This document shows, one piece after another, positions 30,908-39,598 of a stretch of 64,000 bases of DNA. This stretch comes from Bifidobacterium breve (GTDB lineage Bacteria > Actinomycetota > Acidimicrobiia > Acidimicrobiales > Ilumatobacteraceae). Position numbers and translations under genes: made by a program. How positions within the stretch are numbered: position 1 is the stretch's first letter; each line of letters opens with the position of its first letter. Location: contig CAMAWR010000001.1 of assembly GCA_945862045.1 (NCBI GenBank), positions 1-64,000 of the forward strand, in the 5' to 3' direction. The notes under the pieces were generated by a model, which was given only the letters and a program-made list of their open reading frames with translations, did no database searches and was not told where the DNA came from.

Positions 30908-31909
30908 ATGAGCGTTGCGTGCGACGTTGCCGTCATTGCAGGCGGGGTCGGTGCGGCACGATTTTTGCGCGCACTGCGGCTCATGGATGCCGATCGAGCG
31001 GTGGCCGCAATCGTCAACACCGGCGATGACACCGTCGTGAATGGGCTACATGTCTCGCCCGATATTGACACGGTGATCTACACGCTCGCTGATGCCATCG
31101 ACCCTGAGCGTGGCTGGGGTTTGCGGGACGAAACATGGACAACCATGCAGTCGCATCGGCGTTACTTCGACAGACGACCGGCTGGATCGGCCGCACCGAA
31201 CAATTGGTTCAACCTCGGCGATCGGGATATGGCGACGCACCTGTATCGCACCGCGCGTTTGGCTGAAGGTGCTTCGCTAAATGACACGACGCAAGAAATT
31301 GCGAAGGCTTGGGGGGTGCGCTTCGACATCGTGCCGATGAGCGATGCACGCGTTGAAACGCGGCTCACGCTGGCCGAAGAGGTGACATCACCCGATGGGC
31401 ACACGTACCAAAGTGGCGCAACCATTTCGTTCCAGGAGTACTTCGTGCGCCTCCGGCACGCAGTGGCGATTGCCGCACTGCAGTTTGCCGGTGCCGACAC
31501 CGCCGTGCCGAACCGCCTCGACCTGCTCTCGACTGCCGGCACCGTGGTGATCGCCCCGTCGAACCCGCTCGTGTCGATTGGCCCGGTGCGCGCACTACGT
31601 GGCGTCGATACCGCGCTCGCCGCACGCCGCGACTCGGTGGTCGCCATCTCACCGATCATCGGTGGTGCTGCACTCAAAGGCCCGGCCGATCGCATGCTGC
31701 GCGAAATGGGCCACGAAGCAACCGCGCTCGGTGTGGCCCGCTTGTACGCCGAGATCTGTGGCGTATTTATCATCGACGAAATTGACGCCGATTTGAGCAG
31801 CAACATTGAACGACTTGGCATGCGTTGTATCGTCACTAGAACAATCATGAAGTCAGACGACACGGCGCGGGCACTTGCAGCGACCGTGCTGAACGCTGGG
31901 TCGCGATAA
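30908..31909 (+). CDS. cofD: F420 precursor transferase CofD/FbiA
   Basis: Joins the 7,8-didemethyl-8-hydroxy-5-deazariboflavin (Fo) chromophore to a phospho-acyl moiety from a guanylyl-activated donor (phosphoenolpyruvate-derived in actinobacteria), giving dehydro-F420-0 or F420-0. In the 333 residues: the Gly-rich start AVIAGGVGAARFLRAL, NTGDDTVVNGLHVSPDIDT, WFNLGDRDMATHL, and the late APSNPLVSIGPV and SPIIGGAALKGPADRM segments are CofD signatures. ATG 30908 matches the family N-terminus; the frame open to 30773 lies inside gmd. cofE follows after 2 bases. Gene order equals fbiA-fbiB of mycobacteria. Confidence 0.95.
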   Translation: MSVACDVAVIAGGVGAARFLRALRLMDADRAVAAIVNTGDDTVVNGLHVSPDIDTVIYTLADAIDPERGWGLRDETWTTMQSHRRYFDRRPAGSAAPNNWFNLGDRDMATHLYRTARLAEGASLNDTTQEIAKAWGVRFDIVPMSDARVETRLTLAEEVTSPDGHTYQSGATISFQEYFVRLRHAVAIAALQFAGADTAVPNRLDLLSTAGTVVIAPSNPLVSIGPVRALRGVDTALAARRDSVVAISPIIGGAALKGPADRMLREMGHEATALGVARLYAEICGVFIIDEIDADLSSNIERLGMRCIVTRTIMKSDDTARALAATVLNAGSR

Positions 31910-31911
31910 CG

Positions 31912-32622
31912 ATGCGTCTCACCACTTGGGGTGTCACCGGAGTGCCCGAGATCAAACCTGGGGACCAACTCGGCGAGATCATCGTCGCGGCATGCCAGGG
32001 CGAACCGAACGGTCCGCTGCGTGATCGAGATGTTCTGGTGGTAACCCAAAAAATCGTGAGTAAGGCCGAGGGCCAACTCGTGGCAATCGACCCCACGAAT
32101 CCGCTCAGCCACAAAAAACTCGTCGAAGAAGAGGCGGTGCGGATCGTGCGTCGCCGTGGCGACCTGATCATCACCGAGACGAAACACGGTTTCGTCTGCG
32201 CCAATAGTGGCGTTGACCTGTCGAACGTCGAGCGCGGGCAGGCTGCACTACTGCCGAAAGACTCCGATCGTTCGGCGCGCCGCATTCGCGACATCGTGCG
32301 GGCACAACTGGGTATCGAAGTTGGTGTGATCGTCAGCGACACGTTCGGTCGCGCCTGGCGCAAGGGTCTTACCGACGTGGCGATTGGTGTAGCCGGCATT
32401 GCCGCTGTCGTCGACTTGCGCGGCACCGCCGACGCACTCGGTCGCATGATGCAGGTAACCGAGGTTGCCGTTGCCGACGAGTTGGCGAGTGCGGCCGAAC
32501 TCGTGATGGGTAAATCATCGGGTATCCCTGTCGCAGTCGTACGCGGTGTGGATGCCAGCTGGTTTCGTGAGGCATCGGTGCGCGAACTCGTTCGCCCGCC
32601 ACAAGAAGACTTGTTCCGCTAA
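31912..32622 (+). CDS. cofE: Coenzyme F420-0:L-glutamate ligase, single-domain CofE
   Basis: Adds gamma-linked L-glutamate to F420-0 using GTP. The 236-residue protein shows GVTGVPEIKPGDQL, LVVTQKIVSKAEGQLV, ETKHGFVCANSGVDLSN and VIVSDTFGRAWRKGLTDVAIG, all core CofE motifs. It lacks the C-terminal FMN/nitroreductase-like domain fused to it in mycobacterial FbiB (about 450 aa), so the reduction of dehydro-F420-0 must be done by a separate protein or not be needed. It is cotranscribed with cofD (2-base gap). The stop overlaps the convergent guanylyltransferase stop by 4 bases. fbiC/cofGH and cofC/fbiD are not in the window. Confidence 0.94.
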   Translation: MRLTTWGVTGVPEIKPGDQLGEIIVAACQGEPNGPLRDRDVLVVTQKIVSKAEGQLVAIDPTNPLSHKKLVEEEAVRIVRRRGDLIITETKHGFVCANSGVDLSNVERGQAALLPKDSDRSARRIRDIVRAQLGIEVGVIVSDTFGRAWRKGLTDVAIGVAGIAAVVDLRGTADALGRMMQVTEVAVADELASAAELVMGKSSGIPVAVVRGVDASWFREASVRELVRPPQEDLFR

Positions 32623-33578
32623 CCAACGCCGAGCAGCGTGTCGCGGATCACGGCACCCGCCGCCACGTCACCCATCACCGCCGAGGCAGTGACCGATGCA
32701 TGTTCGCCGACCGTTGCACCGGGGAACACCACCGAGTCGATTACTTTGGCACCGGCGGCAACGTGTGCACCCGCGCCAACGACGCTGTTGACGACCTGCG
32801 CCTGTGCGTCGATACGTGCCGATGCATGTATCGCCTCGTCGCGATCGCGCCGCACACCACCAACGAGATCGAGGTTGCCGCGCAGGTAGGTGGCGGGGCG
32901 ACCAGCATCGAGCCAATAGTCGTTGGTGGGTAGCGCAAAAAGTGCGTCACGTCGCACGAGTTCGGGAAACGTCGCTCGTTCCACCGACGACGGCGCATCA
33001 CCCGGCAACACAGCAAGCACGGACGCTTCGAACACGTAGGTGCCGGCATTGACATGCCGGCTGGCGGGGTTGCCCGGCACTGGCTTTTCGACGAAACCGT
33101 TGACCTTGCCGCGCTCATCGTGCTCGACCACGCCGAATTGAGATGGATCATCGACCGGTGTGAGGTGAATGGTCGCCAGTGCACCAGCACGCACATTGTC
33201 GTGATGTTGTGCAACCAATGTCGCCACCGACAGGTCGGTGATGATGTCGCCATTTGCAACGACGAAGGTTTCACCGCGTTCATGCAGGCCAACGGAGCGT
33301 GCCGCAAAACCGATCGCCCCGGCTGTGTCAAGTGGGGTGTCTTCGATGGCGTACTGCAGCCGAATACCCGCGCACATCGCGTCGGGAAACGCCCGCAGAA
33401 ATGGCTCGGGTTTGAAGCCGAGTGCGAGCACTGCATCGGTGACGCCACCACGCGCAAGATGGGTCAGCAACCATTCCAATATCGTGCGTTGACCGAGTGG
33501 CAACAGTGGCTTGGGTGTCGTGGTGGTCAGCGGACGCAGTCGCGTTCCAACGCCACCAACCAAAATGACGGCGAACAT
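32619..33578 (-). CDS. Sugar-1-phosphate nucleotidyltransferase, probable mannose-1-phosphate guanylyltransferase
   Basis: 319 residues: GT-A nucleotidyltransferase core with LVGGVGTRLRPLTTTTPKPLLP at residue 6 onward, the product-binding VVANGDIITD (about 108), FVEKP and NAGTYVF, followed by a C-terminal left-handed beta-helix (hexapeptide repeats such as IDAQAQVVNSVVGAGAHVAA, about 250-315). This is the architecture of the actinobacterial GDP-mannose pyrophosphorylase (Rv3264c type) encoded near fbiAB. Together with phosphomannomutase it would supply GDP-mannose to gmd and mannosyltransferases. Glucose-1-P thymidylyltransferase-type specificity cannot be excluded by eye. ATG 33578 is directly at the core. 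Confidence 0.85.
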   Translation of the reverse strand: MFAVILVGGVGTRLRPLTTTTPKPLLPLGQRTILEWLLTHLARGGVTDAVLALGFKPEPFLRAFPDAMCAGIRLQYAIEDTPLDTAGAIGFAARSVGLHERGETFVVANGDIITDLSVATLVAQHHDNVRAGALATIHLTPVDDPSQFGVVEHDERGKVNGFVEKPVPGNPASRHVNAGTYVFEASVLAVLPGDAPSSVERATFPELVRRDALFALPTNDYWLDAGRPATYLRGNLDLVGGVRRDRDEAIHASARIDAQAQVVNSVVGAGAHVAAGAKVIDSVVFPGATVGEHASVTASAVMGDVAAGAVIRDTLLGVG

Positions 33579-33590
33579 GCCGCGGGCGAC

Positions 33591-34265
33591 CTACTCGCCC
33601 GAGTTGACGAGCAGCTCGACTTCGCCGGCAGCCGGCGGCTGGTCGACTTCGGTGCCATCCGGTGCAAACACCAGCGCGACGGCAAGACCGTCATTATTCA
33701 GACGTACCGAGTCAAGATTGGCGATCGATGTCTTTTTGGTGGGGTCGGCGCTCTGCACATCCCATGTGTTGACGAAGAGTGACCCGCCCTTGCCGTCGCA
33801 AGCATCGTTGTCTTCTTCGAGAGCAACGCCACCATTGATCGAACTGGGAAATGTGATGCTGGTTTTGTCGACTTTAATCGCATACAAATCGAGCACGGCC
33901 GACAACTTTGCGCGCCGCTGACCGCTCAACACCTGTGGGCGCCACTGGACGACGCCTGGCTGGCCTTGGATCAACTCGGCACCTTCGCGCACCTCGGACA
34001 ATTCGGTGAGCGCAGTATCTGGCAGCACAATCCACTGGTCGCAGACATAGACGCCAAACGACATGAAATAGGTGGCATTCGTGATGTCGGCGGCACTGCG
34101 ATCTTCGAGTGTTTGACGGGAATACGCGATGAGCGCAGCACCGAGGGCGAGCACGACGATGATGACGGTGGGAAACAGCGAACCACCCTGCAGGCGCACG
34201 CCTCGTGGCGTGCGGGACTTGCTCTTTTCGGCAAGGCGGGCGATTTTCTTGGCGGACGACGTCAC
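33591..34265 (-). CDS. Single-pass membrane protein of unknown function in the glycosyltransferase operon
   Basis: 224 residues: a basic N-terminus (SSAKKIARLAEKSKSRTPRGVRLQ), one TM (about 31-48) and an exported domain of about 170 residues with one Cys pair (VCDQW and NDACDG) likely forming a disulfide, and an acidic Pro-rich end. The GTG start at 34265 overlaps the stop of the GT4 gene by GTGA, so it is translated as part of the three-GT4 run. No family recognised. A membrane-anchored accessory to the glycan machinery is a reasonable guess only. Confidence 0.7.
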   Translation of the reverse strand: MTSSAKKIARLAEKSKSRTPRGVRLQGGSLFPTVIIVVLALGAALIAYSRQTLEDRSAADITNATYFMSFGVYVCDQWIVLPDTALTELSEVREGAELIQGQPGVVQWRPQVLSGQRRAKLSAVLDLYAIKVDKTSITFPSSINGGVALEEDNDACDGKGGSLFVNTWDVQSADPTKKTSIANLDSVRLNNDGLAVALVFAPDGTEVDQPPAAGEVELLVNSGE

Positions 34266-35536
34266 GAGTTGCTCAGGCTATCGGGCAAGAGACGCACGTA
34301 AGCCGCCGCCACATCGCGGGCCGTGGGGTGCTGCTGAATATAGACACGACCTGCATGTCCCAACGTTGCACGACGAGTCTGGTCATCGACAAGTGTGCTG
34401 AGTGCTGCATGCAGGGCTTCAATATCGTCAGGGGCCACACATACACCTGCACCAGCCCGCGCAATGAGTCGTTCGATTTCGGTCTCACGATCCACGGCAG
34501 CCACCACGCAGCGGCCAGCGGCAAGAACTGCATACGTTTTCGACGGCACGCTCACACTGGCAAGACCAGCCCGCAACGGCACCACATGAATGTCACCCGT
34601 GGCGAGCACCTCAGACAAACGAGCCTCGGGTTGATAGTCACCGAAGCGAACATTGGTAATGCCTGCAGCACGTTGACGCAACGACTGCAGGGCGGCACCT
34701 GCTCCATTGATGAGGATGATCACCTGAGGCATGCGGCGGGCAACCTCCACCAATGTGTCGAGTGATTGTGAGAAGCCCACATTGCCGGCATACATCACCA
34801 CGACTTCGTCGTTGATGCCAAGTTCGCGTCGATAAGGCGTCATGCGATCTTGTGGTGTGATGCCCGCGGTGTCCACGAAGTTCTCGATTACATGCACACG
34901 ACCCGCCTTGTCTGTGCCAATTTTGCCACGCACATTGGCCTGCAAATCTGCCGACAACACCACGACGGCATTCGAGCGCCGATACGTGAATCGCTCGAGC
35001 CACGACGCCAGTGCGATGACCGCCTTGTTGCTGACGGCACCCGTCTTGATGACCGCGTCTGGAAATACGTCCTGCACATTGAAGATCAGTCGCGCGCGTC
35101 GCAGCCGCGCCACGAGCCAACCAATCGCGCCGAGTGTCAGTGGTGGCGACATCGCGATGACGGCGTCGATACCGCGATGCGTCACCCGTCGCGTACCGAT
35201 GGACGGCCGGACCATGACGGCACAAACACCGGCAATCACGCTGAATGCGATGAAGGCGAATGCCCGCACCACAAGGCTGGTCTTTGACTTGGCGGGAAAC
35301 GGATGGATGCGTGTGATCGAGCCCCACTCCGTGTGTTCGCGACGCACCAACCGGCCGCGCCAACCCGCTTCGACTTGATGCTCGCGATACCACGGCAGCG
35401 CGGTAACGACATGAATCTCGTGCCCGAGCGCCGCCCACTCTTCGACGATTTGGGTCATCACCCTGCCCGTCGGTGCGATGTCGGGCGCGAAATGCGGACA
35501 CAACACGACGAAGCGGCGTGAACGAGTACCCATCAT
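34262..35536 (-). CDS. GT4-family glycosyltransferase (WbuB-like)
   Basis: 424 residues, GT-B fold. The N-terminal domain starts VVLCPHFAPDIAPTGRVMTQIVEEWAALGHEIHVVT and includes a possible membrane-associating stretch (LVVRAFAFIAFSVIAGVCAVMV, about 88-109) and LIFNVQDVFPDAVIKTG; the C-terminal domain has MYAGNVGFSQSLDTLVEVAR and PSKTYAVLAAGRCVVAAVDRETEIERLI, where nucleotide-sugar-binding acidic residues sit. The pattern is that of WbuB-type transferases adding a sugar to a growing surface polysaccharide repeat. ATG 35536 overlaps the preceding gene's stop (ATGA). Donor and linkage unknown. Confidence 0.85.
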   Translation of the reverse strand: MMGTRSRRFVVLCPHFAPDIAPTGRVMTQIVEEWAALGHEIHVVTALPWYREHQVEAGWRGRLVRREHTEWGSITRIHPFPAKSKTSLVVRAFAFIAFSVIAGVCAVMVRPSIGTRRVTHRGIDAVIAMSPPLTLGAIGWLVARLRRARLIFNVQDVFPDAVIKTGAVSNKAVIALASWLERFTYRRSNAVVVLSADLQANVRGKIGTDKAGRVHVIENFVDTAGITPQDRMTPYRRELGINDEVVVMYAGNVGFSQSLDTLVEVARRMPQVIILINGAGAALQSLRQRAAGITNVRFGDYQPEARLSEVLATGDIHVVPLRAGLASVSVPSKTYAVLAAGRCVVAAVDRETEIERLIARAGAGVCVAPDDIEALHAALSTLVDDQTRRATLGHAGRVYIQQHPTARDVAAAYVRLLPDSLSNS

Positions 35537-36648
35537 GCACCTGCCTGCACGCGGCGATACACGGCCGCGAGATCCCGACCAGAATCAATCGCCTGAAATT
35601 GGGTGGCGCGCACCCGGCCACGTTCTTGCCACATGGTGCGGCGCGCAATCACATCGTTGACAGCAGCGGCCCACGCCTCGAGGTCGAGGGGCAACGCATG
35701 GCCTGCATCCCCAACCACCTCGGGTAGCGCGGTGGTGTTAGCGGCAATGACCGGTGCCCCGAGTGCCATAGCTTCAATGATTGGCGCCCCGAAACCTTCG
35801 TAGGAACTCGGAAACACCAAGGCGGTTGCCATCGACAACAGCCCGTCACGGTCGCGCTCATCAAGACGACCAACCAACTTGATGCGATCTGCAAGTTTAT
35901 TTTCGTTGATGCAACGCTGCAACGAATCATGTGCCCGACCGACGCCGCCAGCGAACACCACCTGCGCATCGAGTTGGCGCAACGGTCCAGCCATGAGGTT
36001 GACCAAGAATGCATGATTTTTGTGGGGGTGCGTGATCGCTGGATACACCAGCACATGGGCTGCCCTGACGTCGAAACGTTCCCGCAACTCGCGTTCAGAA
36101 GTAGGCGCCTGACCAAGCGTTGCCTCGATGCCGTGGCGCACCACGCTGACTCGTTCTGGTGCCACGCCGAGCCGCTCCAGCACTGTTTGCTTCACGTAGT
36201 GGCTCGGTACCACGATGTGGCGCGCACGCTGCACTGACGCGGGCAGTCGGGCCGTGAGATATCGCAGTTTGGTCCGCGTGAAGTACTGCGGATAATCGAG
36301 ATACTGCAAATCGTGAATGGTGAGCACGACGGGTTGCGGGCTGCGTGGTGGCACCGTTCCACCACCGTGGTGCACGATCGCCGCACCACGTGCCCGCGCG
36401 GCAAACCATGTCGCTTCACGCCACACACGAAGCGCGCGACGCTGCTCGCCCGACGCTGACTCATGCACCGTGAATTGAGACGTAATTCGTGGATGCGCAG
36501 CAACCAAACCACGTGGTGCATAGGCCTCGACGGCAAATTCGTTTCCTGCTGCCTGGCGTAGACCAAGCAATTGGCGCACCAAGTACTGCTCCGAGCCGCC
36601 CACCTGCCCTGGCACACACCACAGCAAGTTGACGGCCACGCGAGTCAT
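35533..36648 (-). CDS. GT4-family glycosyltransferase
   Basis: 371 residues, GT-B fold. The donor-binding part shows YPAITHPHKNHAFLV and FPSSYEGFGAPIIEAMALGAPVIAAN, the E-x7-E motif of retaining GT4 enzymes (mannosyl-, fucosyl- or glucosyltransferases). N-terminal domain: LLWCVPGQVGGSEQYLVRQLL and LTIHDLQYLDYPQYF. Coupled by ATGA overlaps to the GT4 genes on both sides. The close similarity in layout to the next gene (both contain a HDL...HPQYF or YPQYF segment) suggests a tandem duplication of an ancestral gene. Confidence 0.88.
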   Translation of the reverse strand: MTRVAVNLLWCVPGQVGGSEQYLVRQLLGLRQAAGNEFAVEAYAPRGLVAAHPRITSQFTVHESASGEQRRALRVWREATWFAARARGAAIVHHGGGTVPPRSPQPVVLTIHDLQYLDYPQYFTRTKLRYLTARLPASVQRARHIVVPSHYVKQTVLERLGVAPERVSVVRHGIEATLGQAPTSERELRERFDVRAAHVLVYPAITHPHKNHAFLVNLMAGPLRQLDAQVVFAGGVGRAHDSLQRCINENKLADRIKLVGRLDERDRDGLLSMATALVFPSSYEGFGAPIIEAMALGAPVIAANTTALPEVVGDAGHALPLDLEAWAAAVNDVIARRTMWQERGRVRATQFQAIDSGRDLAAVYRRVQAGA

Positions 36649-37754
36649 GAGGGTGTCATCGCAATCGCGTCACGGTACGCACGCACGACGAGAGTTGCCG
36701 TACTTTCCCACGTGGCACCCTTGGCGCGCTCGGTGCCGAGTTGCGACAACTCGTGTCGACGATCGAGGGCGTCGCGAATGCCGTCGGCAATCGACTGCGT
36801 GTCGAGCGGATTCACCAACACCGCTGCCCCGCCCGCCACTTCTTCGGTGGAGGTGCCCAAGCTCGTCACCACGGCGGTGCCATGCGACATCGCCTCCAGC
36901 ACGGGCATGCCGAAACCCTCCATGAGCGATGGGTAACACAGCACGCTCGCACCGGCGTAGATCGCGGGCAGGTCAGCGTCAGCGACATGACCAACGAAGA
37001 TGACGTTCTGCGCAGCAGCCAATCGCTCAGTGAGATGATCATCACCCCAACCCGCCGCACCCGCCACGACAAGCGGCGGCACGGTGTTGCCGAGTGATGC
37101 GTGTGCGTCGAGCAGTCGCGGCAGGTTCTTGCGTGGCTCGAGTGTGCCAACGAACAACACATACTCCTTCGGTAGCGCATGACGGCTGCGAACATCGGCT
37201 ACCTGGGCAGGGTTCGTCGAACGCAGTCGCACCCCGAGCGGCACCAGACGTAGCCGCGACGAATCGAATCCTTGCGCGATGCAATCGTCAAGTGTGGCAC
37301 GCGACGAGCACAACAACAGCGCGGCGCGACGGCGCAACACGTCGAGTGAACGGGCAAACACGTCGCGACCACGCGCGGTGAAATACTGCGGATGGTGCAG
37401 AAATGCAAGGTCGTGCACGGTGACCACCAGTGGCACCCCTCTCGCGCTGGCGAAAGGGATGATGCTCGTGGCATGCAGCACGTCGACTGGTCCGGTGGCG
37501 CGCTCGACGCGCGGCCAACCAAAACGCAACGACGACTCAACGAGGAGTGGCCCGGCTAGCGGTAATCGCAGGACATCAACGGTGGGCTCGTAGCCCGCGG
37601 TGGGCCCACGGCGATGACGACCAGCCACCCCGACGACGGCGACATCATCGCGGTCGCTCAATGCCCGACCAAGTTCGACCGCCGCGATGCCCGTGCCACC
37701 AGGTGACTCGCGCCAGCATTGCTCGAAGGTGAGCGCCACGCGCACTCGACTCAT
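36645..37754 (-). CDS. GT4-family glycosyltransferase, first gene of the run
   Basis: 369 residues, GT-B fold: GGTGIAAVELGRALSDRDDVAVVGVAG, VTVHDLAFLHHPQYFTARG, FVGTLEPRKNLPRLLDA (conserved RKN) and PSLMEGFGMPVLEAMSHGTAVVTS with the E-x7-E motif. ATG 37754 is used because the frame beyond (to 37961) lies in the divergent fcl gene. The 55-base gap to fcl must hold both promoters. It heads the minus run GT4-GT4-GT4-membrane protein-guanylyltransferase, most likely an operon for one glycan. Confidence 0.88.
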   Translation of the reverse strand: MSRVRVALTFEQCWRESPGGTGIAAVELGRALSDRDDVAVVGVAGRHRRGPTAGYEPTVDVLRLPLAGPLLVESSLRFGWPRVERATGPVDVLHATSIIPFASARGVPLVVTVHDLAFLHHPQYFTARGRDVFARSLDVLRRRAALLLCSSRATLDDCIAQGFDSSRLRLVPLGVRLRSTNPAQVADVRSRHALPKEYVLFVGTLEPRKNLPRLLDAHASLGNTVPPLVVAGAAGWGDDHLTERLAAAQNVIFVGHVADADLPAIYAGASVLCYPSLMEGFGMPVLEAMSHGTAVVTSLGTSTEEVAGGAAVLVNPLDTQSIADGIRDALDRRHELSQLGTERAKGATWESTATLVVRAYRDAIAMTPS

Positions 37755-37809
37755 TGCCTCTATTCTGGCGGTGAGTTGGTGGGATGCTGGCGAATACGCT
37801 GGAACCATC

Positions 37810-38787
37810 GTGACGCCAGCGCAGACCAACCCCGTGTTTTGGCGCGGTCGCAAGGTGGTGGTCACTGGCGGGAGTGGCTTTTTGGGTAGCCATCTGGTGC
37901 GGCGACTGACTGCAGCGGGGGCGAATGTCGTGGCCCCACGCCACGCCGAACACGATCTCACACAACATGGTGTCGCAGAGCAGCTGTTCTCACAACATCA
38001 ACCGAGTCATGTGATTCACCTCGCAGCCCGTGTCGGCGGCATCGGCTACAACCAGGTTGCACCAGCCCCGCTGTTTCTCGACAACCTACGAATGGGTCTG
38101 AATGTGATCGAAGCGGCCCGCACCGCCGGCGTGGAGAAAACCGTCATTCTTGGCACCGTGTGCAGCTATCCGAAGTTCACGCCGGTGCCGTTTCGCGAAG
38201 AGTCGATCTGGGATGGCTACCCCGAAGAAACGAATGCGCCGTATGGCATCGCCAAAAAAGCATTGTTGGTGCATGCGCAGGTCAATCGCCAGCAATACGG
38301 TCAACGCTTTGCATTCGTCATCCCGACCAACCTGTATGGCCCTGGCGACAAATTCCACGAATCGGTCTCGCATGTGATTCCCGCCCTCATCAAAAAATGT
38401 GTGGAGGCCAAGGAACACGGCACGGACAAAGTACCCGTGTGGGGCACGGGGGCCGCGAGTCGCGACTACCTATACGTCGGTGATGCAGCTGACGCCATCA
38501 TGCTGGCTGCCGAAGTGTACGATAGCCGTGAACCACTCAACCTCGGCAACAATCGCGAGATCACCATTCGCGAAACTGCAGAGACCATCGCCCGCGTTGT
38601 CGGCTTTGCGGGTGACCTGGTGTGGGACGCAGCAAAACCAGACGGCCAACCACGCCGCCGTGTTGACGCATCACGTGCCGAAACAGCACTCGGATGGCAC
38701 GCCAACACCAGCTTTGACGACGGCTTACGCACGACCGTCGAGTGGTTTCTTGCCAACCGTGCCGCCGCCGAGGCTGCCCCGCGGTGA
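37810..38787 (+). CDS. fcl: GDP-L-fucose synthase
   Basis: Epimerises and reduces GDP-4-keto-6-deoxymannose to GDP-L-fucose. 325 residues: NADPH-binding VVVTGGSGFLGSHLVRRL, HLAARVGGIGYNQVAPAPL, the catalytic Cys/Ser region GTVCSYPKFTPVPFREES, YGIAKKALLVHAQ (YxxxK), NLYGPGDKFHESVSHVIPALIKK and ASRDYLYVGDAADAI are characteristic of Fcl/WcaG. GTG 37810 fits the family N-terminus. Partner of gmd at 29894. The stop overlaps the rhomboid gene start (GTGA). Confidence 0.94.
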   Translation: MTPAQTNPVFWRGRKVVVTGGSGFLGSHLVRRLTAAGANVVAPRHAEHDLTQHGVAEQLFSQHQPSHVIHLAARVGGIGYNQVAPAPLFLDNLRMGLNVIEAARTAGVEKTVILGTVCSYPKFTPVPFREESIWDGYPEETNAPYGIAKKALLVHAQVNRQQYGQRFAFVIPTNLYGPGDKFHESVSHVIPALIKKCVEAKEHGTDKVPVWGTGAASRDYLYVGDAADAIMLAAEVYDSREPLNLGNNREITIRETAETIARVVGFAGDLVWDAAKPDGQPRRRVDASRAETALGWHANTSFDDGLRTTVEWFLANRAAAEAAPR

Positions 38788-39593
38788 GCCTGCCGCCACC
38801 ACAGTTTCCGCCGCCAGATCCGCGTCGCGATCTCCCCGACGTTCGAGCGGTGCGCCGCACACGAGAAGATCGCGTGCGACAAGAACGCACACCGTTCGAA
38901 TTTCGGCGGCCCTCAGCTTCGTCACGACGCTTCGGCGGTGCCGCACCGTTCGTCGTGAGCAACGCGCTGATCGCCGTCAACGCCGGGCTGTTCCTATGGA
39001 TGACATTGGGAGGGGTTGGCACGGTGATGTTCGGCGGCAGCACGAGCAATCGCACGCTGGACTTCGTCATCTCGCGGGGGGACCTCGAACAAGGCGAGTG
39101 GTACCGCCTCATCTCATGCGGGTTCGTGCACTTCGGGGTCATTCATGTGGGTTTCAACATGTTGCTCTTGTACCAACTCGGTCGGCTGATCGAACCGGTC
39201 ATCGGCTCGGTGCGATTTGCACTGCTGTACTTTGCCGCCCTGCTCGGTGGTTCACTCGGGGCATTGCTCGTATCACCCAACGCAGCAACGGGTGGGGCGT
39301 CGGGGGCAGTGTTCGGGCTGATGGCGGCCAGCGTTGTCGGTCTCGGACAACGCGGTATGAACCCGTTGCGCACCGGGCTGGGCGTCACGTTCGCGATCAA
39401 CCTGGTGTTCACCTTGGCGGTGCCGGGCGTGTCGGTTGGCGGACACTTCGGTGGCGCACTCGTGGGTGCACTCGTGGGCGCACTGTCGCTGGCACCACGT
39501 TCATGGAAAGTGCCGACATGGGCGAGCGTGGTGGTGCCCATCGCGGTGAGCGCAGCCTGTGTCGCCATCGCGGTTGCATTCGTGACGGGTTGA
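38784..39593 (+). CDS. Rhomboid-family intramembrane serine protease
   Basis: 269 residues. About 50 charged, Pro/Arg-rich cytoplasmic residues precede six TM helices. Rhomboid motifs: HFGVIHVGFNMLLLYQLGRLIEP (116-138, conserved His/Asn), catalytic Ser173 in GASGAVFGLM, and catalytic His221 in VGGHFGGALVGAL. Cleaves membrane proteins within the bilayer; substrate unknown. The GTG start overlaps the fcl stop, and DUF3039 follows after 5 bases, so fcl, rhomboid and DUF3039 form one transcription unit. Confidence 0.92.
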   Translation: MSLPPPQFPPPDPRRDLPDVRAVRRTREDRVRQERTPFEFRRPSASSRRFGGAAPFVVSNALIAVNAGLFLWMTLGGVGTVMFGGSTSNRTLDFVISRGDLEQGEWYRLISCGFVHFGVIHVGFNMLLLYQLGRLIEPVIGSVRFALLYFAALLGGSLGALLVSPNAATGGASGAVFGLMAASVVGLGQRGMNPLRTGLGVTFAINLVFTLAVPGVSVGGHFGGALVGALVGALSLAPRSWKVPTWASVVVPIAVSAACVAIAVAFVTG

Positions 39594-39598
39594 ACAGC

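Noticed and set aside
37755-37809. Promoter TTGGTG/TACGCT upstream of fcl
   Set aside because: The two hexamers are only 13 bases apart, too short for a normal sigma-type promoter.
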